NCBI GenBank assembly: GCA_004525685.1
Contig: SPBW01000146.1
Span: 1-5,383 of the forward strand
Origin: Candidatus Atribacteria bacterium
Lineage (GTDB): Bacteria > Bipolaricaulota > Bipolaricaulia > UBA7950 > UBA9294
Direction of reading: 5' to 3'
Length of the DNA: 5,383 nucleotides
The notes under the pieces were generated by a model, which was given only the letters and a program-made list of their open reading frames with translations, did no database searches and was not told the DNA's origin. Each line of letters opens with the position of its first letter. The first letter of the stretch is position 1. Below are positions 1-5,328 of this stretch, in pieces. The position numbers and the translations under genes are program-made.

Positions 1-44
1 CCTGGATCTCGTCGCTTCGTCCCCCAAAGACGATTCTGAACTCG

Positions 45-71
45 GGAACTGCCTGCGTGGCAGTCAGTTCC
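45..71. other. Hairpin with two alternative stems, next to the preceding one
   Basis: ACTGCC (48-53) pairs with GGCAGT (59-64) around a 5-base loop, and GGAACTG (45-51) can instead pair with CAGTTCC (65-71). A further 5-bp stem (17-21 with 29-33) lies beyond it. The stretch 1-120 has no supported gene. It holds these tandem inverted repeats, which may be a bidirectional transcript end for the rpe-ribD unit or the leader of a gene outside the window. Confidence 0.4.
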
Positions 72-73
72 TT

Positions 74-96
74 TGAGTTTCGCTCCACAAAACTCA
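74..96. other. Perfect 7-bp hairpin downstream of the ribD remnant
   Basis: TGAGTTT (74-80) pairs with AAACTCA (90-96) around a 9-base loop. It lies 24 bases after the ribD stop on the minus strand. The loop contains CTCC (83-86), which is complementary to GGAG at 99-102, so an H-type pseudoknot is possible. No U-tract follows on either strand, so terminator function is only possible. Confidence 0.4.
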
Positions 97-120
97 GCGG
101 AGACGACCGTCAGATGATGC

Positions 121-363
121 TCAGTTGAGCGCGTCTGCAGGATACCCCGTCAAATACAGGTCTTCCCCGAGCAGCCGCACCTTCACCCGCTCCAGGCGCA
201 TCGCATCGGCAATCTTCTCGATACCACCGCCTCCAACACCCGGGACGGCCTCGCGGCCGCCGATGAGGATGGGTGCGTAGAAGAACGACACCGTGTCAAT
301 GGAGCGCGCTTCAATGAACGACGAGGCGAGTTGGCCGTCGATGCGTGACGAATCCAGATGCTC
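121..363 (-). pseudogene. ribD: 3' remnant of ribD (reductase domain C-terminus)
   Basis: An 80-codon minus-strand frame ending in TGA (123-121) encodes the C-terminal end of the RibD reductase domain, the NADPH-dependent half of the riboflavin deaminase/reductase. The visible signature is SRIDGQLASSFIEA, then FFYAPILIGGREAVPG, a glycine-rich turn, IADAMRLERV and LLGEDLYLTGYP. Intact RibD is about 360 residues; the deaminase domain and most of the reductase are missing. The frame is opened by an in-frame TGA (366-364), and it has no ATG near its start. The first GTG lies well inside conserved sequence, so this should not yield a functional enzyme. rpe followed by ribD is a gene order I recall from several bacteria, which supports decay in place by internal deletion. 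The remaining codons are well preserved, suggesting a fairly recent event or an assembly join. Confidence 0.75.
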
Positions 364-409
364 TCAACCCATGCGGACAAGCAGCACAAACGCATCTGGT
401 GTTCGTGAC

Positions 410-1051
410 CTATGCCGCGGCCTTTCGGAGTTCGGCAATCACTGCAACGCGGTCACTTGCGCCAAAGATGGCCGAACCGGCGACAGCAATGTCTGCGCCA
501 GCCTCGATCACTGATCGAATGGTCTGCGCGTTGATGCCGCCGTCGACGGAAATCTCGATCGCCCGATCGCCAATGAGTTGCCGTAGGGCTCGGATGCGGT
601 CCAGTGCCTCTGGGATGAACGCTTGTCCGCCAAATCCAGGCTCCACACTCATCACCAACACCATGCTGACATGGTCGAGATACGGGGCAATCGATTGCAG
701 TGACGTTCCAGGCCGCAGCGTGATGCCAGCTGAGGCCGATGTCCGCGCTATCGCTTCCAGGACGCGCTCAGGGGCATCGTCACTCTCGATGTGGAAGAGA
801 ATCGTGTCTTGGGGGCGCACATCGAATTGCGGCGCATACACGGCTGGAGAATCGATCATCAAGTGAATGTCAAATGGCAGCGCCAATCGATTGCGCAGCG
901 CATTGACCACCGGTGGGCCAAACGTCAGGTTGGGCACGAAATGGCCATCCATTACGTCCCAGTGAAAGCGTTCGACATGCGCCTGCACAGAGAGCGCTTC
1001 GTCGAGCAACCGGCCAAAATCAGCAGACAGAAGAGACGGCGAGAGCTTCAT
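410..1051 (-). CDS. rpe: Ribulose-phosphate 3-epimerase
   Basis: Rpe interconverts D-ribulose 5-phosphate and D-xylulose 5-phosphate in the pentose phosphate (or Calvin) pathway, in the cytoplasm. The 213-residue TIM barrel is full length. Visible motifs are SPSLLSADF at 4-12, HWDVMDGHFVPN at 30-41, DIHLMI at 61-66, VMSVEPGFGGQ at 133-143, SVDGGIN at 168-174 and the phosphate-binding AGSAIFG at 191-197. The metal ligands His30, Asp32, His63 and Asp170 are all present, and Asp32 and Asp170 are the acid/base pair, so the enzyme should be active. The ATG start (1051-1049) overlaps the metallopeptidase TGA in an ATGA junction. With no strong ribosome binding site of its own, translation is probably coupled. 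A ribD remnant follows 46 bases after the stop. Confidence 0.97.
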   Translation of the reverse strand: MKLSPSLLSADFGRLLDEALSVQAHVERFHWDVMDGHFVPNLTFGPPVVNALRNRLALPFDIHLMIDSPAVYAPQFDVRPQDTILFHIESDDAPERVLEAIARTSASAGITLRPGTSLQSIAPYLDHVSMVLVMSVEPGFGGQAFIPEALDRIRALRQLIGDRAIEISVDGGINAQTIRSVIEAGADIAVAGSAIFGASDRVAVIAELRKAAA

Positions 1052-1722
1052 CTGCGACGGCCTGAGGACAAGAGCAACACCAATTGAAGCGCCGCCATCG
1101 CTGCAGCTGCAACGTAGGTAAGCGCGGCAGCAAACAGCACTTCCTTGACACCGCCCAATTCCTCTTCGCTGACGATGCCGGAACCACGTAAGGCGACGAT
1201 GGCCCGTCGGCTGGCGTCAAACTCGACAGGCAATGTGACGAGCGTGAACAGGACGGCGGCCGCAAATGCAACGATGCCCGCTGTCACCAGCGCCGGCATC
1301 CCTGTGAATAGGCCAATGAAGAACAAGGGGAACGCCAATTGAGATCCAAAATTGGCGATGGGCACGATGCTCGTGCGCAAGGAGAGAAAGCCGTAGTTCT
1401 GCGCATGTTGCATGGCGTGCCCGGCTTCATGGGCAGCAATGCCGATCGCTGCGACGGAGGTTGAATCGGGCGCTGACAGGCGCAGCACGCGTTTGCGTGG
1501 GTCGTAGTGATCTGACAGCTGTCGTTGGCTGGATTCAATGGTGACATTTGTGATCATGGCACCCATCAGAATTCGCTGTGCGACGTCTTGGGCCTGCATG
1601 TGCCCAACCGTATTCACCTTCGAGTACTTAGCGTAGGTCGATCGCACTTTCCACTGTGCGTAGATCGCTAGGATCAGCGCCGGGATCAGGATGATGGCAT
1701 TTGGACCAAACAAGAACCACAT
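1048..1722 (-). CDS. YugP-family membrane zinc metallopeptidase
   Basis: The 224-residue product matches the YugP-type zinc metallopeptidase family in length and layout. An N-terminal membrane segment (about residues 8-22) is followed by a soluble part with VNTVGHMQAQDVAQRIL and DHYDPRKRVLRLS. The gluzincin motif HEAGHAMQ (98-105) follows, with His98 and His102 as zinc ligands and Glu99 as the catalytic base. Two or three hydrophobic segments come next, at about 112-137 and 142-164. The block VEFDASRRA at 166-174 comes after these; its Glu167 is the likely third zinc ligand. A last hydrophobic helix spans about 196-219. The active site should sit at the membrane. Substrates of this family are largely unknown. 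The gene follows the VanZ-like gene by 24 bases, and its stop overlaps the rpe start as ATGA, so the three genes look like one operon. Confidence 0.92.
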   Translation of the reverse strand: MWFLFGPNAIILIPALILAIYAQWKVRSTYAKYSKVNTVGHMQAQDVAQRILMGAMITNVTIESSQRQLSDHYDPRKRVLRLSAPDSTSVAAIGIAAHEAGHAMQHAQNYGFLSLRTSIVPIANFGSQLAFPLFFIGLFTGMPALVTAGIVAFAAAVLFTLVTLPVEFDASRRAIVALRGSGIVSEEELGGVKEVLFAAALTYVAAAAMAALQLVLLLSSGRRR

Positions 1723-1730
1723 GAGTTCAT

Positions 1731-1740
1731 TCCCCCCTTT
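1731..1740 (-). promoter_or_regulatory. Ribosome binding site of the metallopeptidase gene
   Basis: AAAGGGGGGA on the minus strand ends 8-9 bases before the ATG at 1722-1720, in the 24-base gap after the VanZ-like stop. A second ATG (1730-1728) lies closer to this site but is out of frame, so the ATG at 1722 is the start. Confidence 0.6.
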
Positions 1741-1746
1741 GCAAGC

Positions 1747-2112
1747 TTAGTGCCCAAGTATACGGACGCGCAAAAATCGCCACAACACCGCCTTGTATCG
1801 CAAGAGAGCGGCCATGGCTGATGCTCCAACAGCGTCAGCCAAGAAATCGAGCAGGCTGGCATCCCGTGCCGGGACAAGGGACTGATGCCACTCATCCGAG
1901 CCTGCAAAAGCCAGCGTCACGATCATGGCAAGCCACAATCGTTGCCCTGTCGCCTGCCACGACAAGAACATGAACAAGCCAAACTCCATCAGATGGAACA
2001 GCTTGTCGATATGAGGGATCGCCGAGTCGCCGACGCTGATGGGCTGATGCGAGGCATAGGCGATGCCGACAGCGTAGATCAGCAAGAGGGCAATCCAACT
2101 CCACTGTTTCAT
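1747..2112 (-). CDS. VanZ-like family small membrane protein
   Basis: The 121-residue product has four hydrophobic segments, at about residues 5-20, 41-54, 58-72 and 88-105, so it is a small inner-membrane protein. It carries the VanZ-family signature: HIDKLFHLMEFGLF at 34-47, then SDEWHQSLVPAR at 72-83 and LLDFLADAVGA at 87-97. VanZ itself gives low-level teicoplanin resistance, but most relatives are housekeeping proteins of unknown role, and nothing here points to resistance. The ATG at 2112 is needed to include the first membrane segment. It lies 10 bases after the 3' strand of the RNase P P1 helix, and no Shine-Dalgarno sequence precedes it (the upstream bases are pyrimidine-rich). The gene is probably transcribed with rnpB upstream and the metallopeptidase gene 24 bases downstream. 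Confidence 0.88.
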   Translation of the reverse strand: MKQWSWIALLLIYAVGIAYASHQPISVGDSAIPHIDKLFHLMEFGLFMFLSWQATGQRLWLAMIVTLAFAGSDEWHQSLVPARDASLLDFLADAVGASAMAALLRYKAVLWRFLRVRILGH

Positions 2113-2122
2113 GAGAATGGGC

Positions 2123-2474
2123 GAGAGAGCCGGTAAGCCGGATTCTGTCGTGAGGGAACATCTGTCTATGCAGCCTACCCGAAGGCATCAGGCGGGTCGC
2201 CTTCAAACGCCTTCCTATTTGGCCTTGCTCCGGCTAGGGTTTACCAAGCCGCCCCAGTCACCTGAGGCGCTGGTGGTCTCTTACACCACCGTTTCAGCCT
2301 TGCCTGATCGGACCGAACGAAGTCCGTAGACTTCGCGGATCCGCCATCGGCGGTCTGCTCTCTGTTGCACTTTCCCGAGGTCGCCCCCGCTGAGATTTCC
2401 TCAGTAGCCTACCCTTTGGAGTCCGGACTTTCCTCCGGCAATCTTTCGATCGCCAGCGTTCCCTTAGCTCTCTC
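2123..2474 (-). ncRNA. rnpB: RNase P RNA, bacterial type A-like, apparently lacking P18
   Basis: This is the catalytic RNA that removes 5' leaders from precursor tRNAs. All universal blocks are visible on the minus strand: AGGAAAGUCC (2434-2425), GUGCAACAGAGAGCA followed by GACCGCCGAUGGC, GGUAAACCC, GGAGCAAGGCCAAAUAGG, GGGUAGGCUGC and ACAGAAUCCGGCUUA. Helices confirm it: P1 GAGAGAGC 2474-2467 with 2130-2123; P2 2464-2458 with 2159-2153; P3 7 bp with a GAAA loop (2454-2437); P12 2335-2318; P13 2290-2272 with loop GUAAGAG; P14 7 bp with a GUGA loop (2268-2251); P15 2214-2209 with 2186-2181. The ends are set by P1, about 352 bases in all. Only 10 bases separate GGGUAGGCUGC from P2, so P18 seems missing. 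Loop L15 has GGC where GGU is usual. Confidence 0.96.
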
Positions 2475-2481
2475 TGCGCCT

Positions 2482-2487
2482 ATTGTA
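2482..2487 (-). promoter_or_regulatory. -10-like site for rnpB
   Basis: TACAAT (2487-2482 on the minus strand) matches the -10 consensus at five of six bases. It lies 7 bases before the first base of the P1 helix of RNase P RNA, where the transcript should start. No convincing -35 hexamer occurs 16-18 bases upstream, and there is no extended -10 TG. The call rests mainly on its position. Confidence 0.45.
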
Positions 2488-2547
2488 TCCGCAAGTGCAT
2501 CCTCTGCAGGAGGAGGGAAATAACGAGATCTTCGCGTATTGATCCGT

Positions 2548-3249
2548 CTACTCGACGTAGACGATTCGTGAGCAATGCTCGCACGCCACAAGTCCAAGAC
2601 TGCCGCGCGCCCGTTCGATGGTGCTTCCACTCAGCTTAAGCTTGCAGCCCGAACAGCTGGCGTGGCTGACGACGGCGATGGGGTCGGGAAACTTTCTGTG
2701 TAGGGCTTCATACTGTGACTGGAGAAACTCGGTCATTGATTCGGTAAGCGCGGCTCGTTGAAGACGGAGTTCTGCGATGGATCGATCGATGCTGCCAAGC
2801 TGTGAATCGATGTCTATGATGGCAGCATCCAATTCGATTTGGCGTTCTGTAAGAGCCGTCTCGGCAGCCGCAAGCGCTTCGTGCTCGCGGCCGATGGCGT
2901 CCATCGACTGGAGCGCCTCGTCTTCCATCTGCCCGATTCGTTTGCGCTCAGAGATGATTTTGGCGGCCAGATCCTCCATCTCTTTGAAGCTGATAATGGC
3001 TGTATCCAAGCGATGTTGATACGCGCGAATGTTCGCATCCAGCTCGTCCACTTCAAGATTCTTCATCAGGCTCGCATGCTCGAGGCGCCTGAGGTCTTCT
3101 TTGCGCTGAGCATGTGCTTGGTGAGCCTCGACTACCTTGTCCTCCAGCCGTGCGCGATCCCGTTGCAGGCGTTTGATGCGTTCCGAGGCTTCGGTCAGGC
3201 GCTGGTCGATCGACTGAAGCTCAAGAAGCTGCGCAATTTCGTTGGACAC
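2548..3249 (-). CDS. Coiled-coil protein with C-terminal C4-type zinc ribbon (COG1579-like)
   Basis: The 233-residue product has a long charged coiled coil over about residues 3-185, with heptad-like Leu, Ile and Ala spacing and abundant Glu, Arg and Gln. A compact C-terminal zinc ribbon follows, with Cys199-x2-Cys202 and Cys223-x2-Cys226, closing with CSRIVYVE. This is the architecture of the bacterial zinc-ribbon family often labelled putative nucleic-acid-binding protein. The exact function is not established, so no symbol is given. The start is GTG at 3249-3247, preceded by AGAGGG about 3-4 bases upstream and by a well-formed promoter. The gene lies just upstream of rnpB, an adjacency I recall from other bacteria, which may mean co-expression. 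There is no signal peptide or membrane segment, so it should be cytoplasmic. Confidence 0.92.
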   Translation of the reverse strand: MSNEIAQLLELQSIDQRLTEASERIKRLQRDRARLEDKVVEAHQAHAQRKEDLRRLEHASLMKNLEVDELDANIRAYQHRLDTAIISFKEMEDLAAKIISERKRIGQMEDEALQSMDAIGREHEALAAAETALTERQIELDAAIIDIDSQLGSIDRSIAELRLQRAALTESMTEFLQSQYEALHRKFPDPIAVVSHASCSGCKLKLSGSTIERARGSLGLVACEHCSRIVYVE

Positions 3250-3278
3250 AATCCCTCTTCTGGTTTCGGTTTTGAACG

Positions 3279-3307
3279 ACTATACGGGCCGCGTTCCCAT
3301 GGTTCAA
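3279..3307 (-). promoter_or_regulatory. Sigma70-type promoter for the zinc-ribbon gene
   Basis: On the minus strand a -35 box TTGAAC (3307-3302) is followed by a 17-base spacer and a -10 box TATAGT (3284-3279). Both boxes are close to the TTGACA/TATAAT consensus and the spacing is ideal. A transcript would start near 3272 and give a leader of roughly 20 bases before the GTG at 3249. It probably drives the zinc-ribbon gene and may read on into rnpB and beyond. Confidence 0.7.
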
Positions 3308-3309
3308 GC

Positions 3310-3356
3310 GCCCGAGTGGCTCGCCTACGCATTATCAGAAGGCGAGTAACCCGAAC
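3310..3356 (-). terminator. Long imperfect hairpin after ybaB, possible terminator or RNA-stabilising element
   Basis: Eight bases after the ybaB stop, the minus-strand transcript can form a 7-bp perfect stem (CUCGCCU 3346-3340 with AGGCGAG 3326-3320) around a 13-base loop. A 2x2 internal mismatch and about five more pairs, including one G-U, lie outside it (3353-3349 with 3317-3313). No U-tract follows, so it is not a classical intrinsic terminator. Its place between the dnaX-ybaB unit and the next promoter suits a 3'-end or Rho-linked structure. Confidence 0.45.
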
Positions 3357-3364
3357 TAAGAAAC

Positions 3365-3685
3365 CTACGGCATCATGGGAAGCCCCATTCCCTGCGCGAG
3401 CGGTCCCAACTTCTCTTGCGAGAGCGCTTGCGCCCGCTGCTGTGCTTCCTGCACAGCGGCCACAACAAGATCCGTCAGCATGTCGATGTCTTCAGGATCG
3501 ACGATCTCCTTTTCCAGCTTCAATCCAATCAATTCGCCCTGTCCAGTGACTGTCGCTGTCACCATGCCGCCGCCAGCGGTTGCCTCCACTTTCATCTGCG
3601 CGATCTCGGCTTGAGCTTTCTCGAGATCCTCTTGAAGACGCTTGGCTTGCTTCATGATATTGCCCATACCACCTAGATTCTTCAC
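3365..3685 (-). CDS. ybaB: YbaB/EbfC family nucleoid-associated DNA-binding protein
   Basis: Members of this family are small dimeric proteins that bind DNA and associate with the nucleoid; the gene classically sits right after dnaX, as here. The 106-residue product has the family layout: an N-terminal helix rich in Met, Lys and Gln (GNIMKQAKRLQEDLEKAQ), a beta core with the signatures VEATAGGGMV and VTGQGELIGLKL, the DPEDIDMLTDLV segment, and a C-terminal helix with VQEAQQRA. I chose GTG at 3685-3683 because it overlaps the dnaX TGA (3684-3682) as GTGA and sits 4 bases after GGAGG. A TTG one codon upstream would be too close to that site. An ATG at the seventh codon lies too far from it. Translational coupling to dnaX is likely. 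recR, often next in this cluster, is absent. Confidence 0.95.
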   Translation of the reverse strand: MKNLGGMGNIMKQAKRLQEDLEKAQAEIAQMKVEATAGGGMVTATVTGQGELIGLKLEKEIVDPEDIDMLTDLVVAAVQEAQQRAQALSQEKLGPLAQGMGLPMMP

Positions 3686-5313
3686 CAATCCTCCTTCACG
3701 ATCTTGCCGTCAACGGCTTCGCACACCATGCGCGCCTTCTCCATCAGCACTTCATGAGGAAGCGGCTTGCGAGAAACTGTATCGTCTGTTCGAATATCGA
3801 CATGAACGCCATCGCCAAAGTGCCTTCGCACCGCACCTGCCAGGTAAGGCAGGTTGTCTCGCATCTCTAGGCTGTCTTTGTGAAACGAGTGTTCGGGATG
3901 GAAGGAGATGACGAGCTTGTCGCCCTCAACAGATGGAGATCCCTCGATGAGAAACGCGGCAATGGCGATTCGATCTTGCTGGATTTCTTTCAGCATGCCG
4001 TCCCACTTCATTTTGAACTCGGCCGGCATGGCGCTGACAGCGGCTGGCATCACGGGTTCGGGTACCGCCCGCTTCTCCTGCGCTACTGTCGTCTGCTGAG
4101 GAAGCGTCTTCTCCTGATGATCGGATGCTGCCTGCCGCACTGACGCTGCGTGGAGAGTGCTTTGCGTCTTGGCTGGAAGGTCTGTTGCAGGAATGGTCTC
4201 CGTGTGCGCAGGTTCTGCTTGCTTACTCACCGTCGGCGGCGTAGCCGCCGGCGGCAGCCGATCGGCTCGCGCAGAGAGGACACTGCGGAGCGATTCGGTC
4301 AGCGCCAAGACACCGATCTCCAGACGCACCCTTCGATCCAAAGACCTGAACAGATCCGCCTTAATATCTAGCAGCCCCTGCGAGATCCGAATCATCATCG
4401 ACGCGTGGGGAGATGCCACTCTTAGCCGATCGCGCAGTACGCCGATGACATCGGAGAGGAAGATCTCAAGATCCTTGCCACGATCGACGAGCTGGTCAAT
4501 CGTTGCCATGACCGCTATCTGATCGCCCTCTTCGATGGCCTTCAAGAACGACTCATGTACGGAGCGGTCTGCCAACCCGAGCATATCGAGTACGGTGTCT
4601 GCTGAAATCGTATCGCCGCCATAGCTGGTCACTTGTTCTAGCATGACCAACGCATCACGCATACCACCGTTGGCACGCTGTGCAATCAACGATAGCGCCT
4701 CGCTTGAGATCTCTACGTGAAGGGATGCAGCAACCGATGCCAGATGCTGGGCAATGGGCCCAGGCGCAATGCGGCGAAAATCGAACGCCTGGCACCGAGA
4801 GATAATCGTGCGGGGAACCTTGTGCGGCTCTGTTGTCGCGAACATGAACATCGCATGCGCAGGTGGTTCTTCTAGTGTCTTGAGCAACGCATTGAACGCC
4901 TCATTGGTGAGCATGTGAACTTCGTCAATGATGTAGACCTTGCGCTTGAGGTCCGTCGGAGCGAAGTTGACTTCGTCGCGAAGTTGGCGAATATGATCGA
5001 TGCCACGATTCGACGCACCATCGATTTCGACGATATCCAGCGATCGATTCCCCATGATGGCAACGCAATTTGGGCATGTGTTGCACGGTTCACCATCAGA
5101 CGAGTTCTGGCAATTGACTGCGCGGGCGAGGATGCGTGCTGCCGAGGTCTTACCGATGCCGCGCTCTCCTGAGAAGAGATAGGCATGAGCAACCTCTTGC
5201 GCACTCACAGCGTTGCGCAGTGTCTGGACAATGGCTTCTTGTCCAACGATCTCTGAAAACGTCTGGGGCCGCCATTGCCTGTATAGAGAAAGTCGAGAAG
5301 CCTGATCTGTCAC
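3682..5313 (-). CDS. dnaX: DNA polymerase III subunit tau (clamp-loader ATPase DnaX)
   Basis: DnaX is the ATPase of the clamp loader that places the beta clamp on primed DNA and, through tau, ties polymerase cores to the replication fork. Counting from the GTG start (543 residues), the visible features are Walker A GERGIGKT at 49-56; a zinc-binding set Cys68, Cys77, Cys80 and Cys83; Walker B with DEVH at 130-133; sensor 1 ATTEPHKVP at about 159-167; an SRC motif at 172-174; and sensor 2 GGMRDAL with Arg219. The AAA+ lid and collar run to about 350. A Pro/Ala/Gln-rich linker spans about 353-430, and a C-terminal domain of the kind found in non-enterobacterial DnaX follows. The length is usual for such forms. 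A TTG two codons upstream is an alternative start, but the ribosome binding site suits the GTG better. The stop overlaps ybaB. No A AAA AAG slippery site was seen, so a frameshift-made gamma form is not indicated. Confidence 0.97.
   Translation of the reverse strand: MTDQASRLSLYRQWRPQTFSEIVGQEAIVQTLRNAVSAQEVAHAYLFSGERGIGKTSAARILARAVNCQNSSDGEPCNTCPNCVAIMGNRSLDIVEIDGASNRGIDHIRQLRDEVNFAPTDLKRKVYIIDEVHMLTNEAFNALLKTLEEPPAHAMFMFATTEPHKVPRTIISRCQAFDFRRIAPGPIAQHLASVAASLHVEISSEALSLIAQRANGGMRDALVMLEQVTSYGGDTISADTVLDMLGLADRSVHESFLKAIEEGDQIAVMATIDQLVDRGKDLEIFLSDVIGVLRDRLRVASPHASMMIRISQGLLDIKADLFRSLDRRVRLEIGVLALTESLRSVLSARADRLPPAATPPTVSKQAEPAHTETIPATDLPAKTQSTLHAASVRQAASDHQEKTLPQQTTVAQEKRAVPEPVMPAAVSAMPAEFKMKWDGMLKEIQQDRIAIAAFLIEGSPSVEGDKLVISFHPEHSFHKDSLEMRDNLPYLAGAVRRHFGDGVHVDIRTDDTVSRKPLPHEVLMEKARMVCEAVDGKIVKEDW
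3686..3698 (-). promoter_or_regulatory. ybaB ribosome binding site inside the last dnaX codons
   Basis: AAGGAGG is formed by the Lys-Glu codons near the dnaX C-terminus, 4 bases before the GTG start of ybaB. This supports coupled translation and decides the GTG over the preceding TTG. Confidence 0.7.
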
Positions 5314-5328
5314 AATCAAATCCTTTCC
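5314..5328 (-). promoter_or_regulatory. Ribosome binding site of dnaX abutting the tRNA CCA end
   Basis: The minus strand reads AGGAAAGGA directly after the encoded CCA of tRNA-Pro. AAGGA lies 7 bases before a GTG (5313-5311) and only 1 base before a TTG in the same frame (5319-5317). This spacing favours the GTG as the dnaX start. An upstream AGGA would sit 6 bases before the TTG, so the TTG is not fully excluded. There is no room for a promoter between the tRNA and dnaX. Confidence 0.6.

Noticed and set aside
1..120. FMN riboswitch near the ribD remnant
   Set aside because: None of the conserved FMN-element blocks is present. Only simple hairpins are seen.
183..395. 70-codon minus-strand frame starting with ATG at 395
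   Set aside because: It overlaps the ribD remnant in another frame, and its Arg/Ser-rich translation has no recognisable domain. Only its first residues could recall a RibD start, which is too weak to call.
345..866. Plus-strand open frame opposite rpe
   Set aside because: The minus strand encodes a complete Rpe with all catalytic residues. The plus-strand product is low-complexity Ser/Arg/Ala sequence.
1747..2112. Glycopeptide resistance gene vanZ
   Set aside because: The protein belongs to the broad VanZ-like family, but no van cluster surrounds it and it sits in a housekeeping operon, so a resistance role is not supported.
2500..2547. Possible intrinsic terminator between the zinc-ribbon gene and rnpB
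   Set aside because: Only 3-4 bp stems around GATC and CTGCAG can be drawn and there is no clear U-tract.
3302..3360. tRNA-like sequence (GGTTCAAGC, CTGATAA) around the hairpin after ybaB
   Set aside because: The T-arm-like and anticodon-like bases lie on opposite strands, and no cloverleaf with a 7-bp acceptor can be drawn.
2839..3549. Long open frame on the plus strand across the zinc-ribbon gene, the gap and ybaB
   Set aside because: It spans two well-recognised minus-strand genes and a promoter region, and its translation shows no family motif. It is an antisense shadow.
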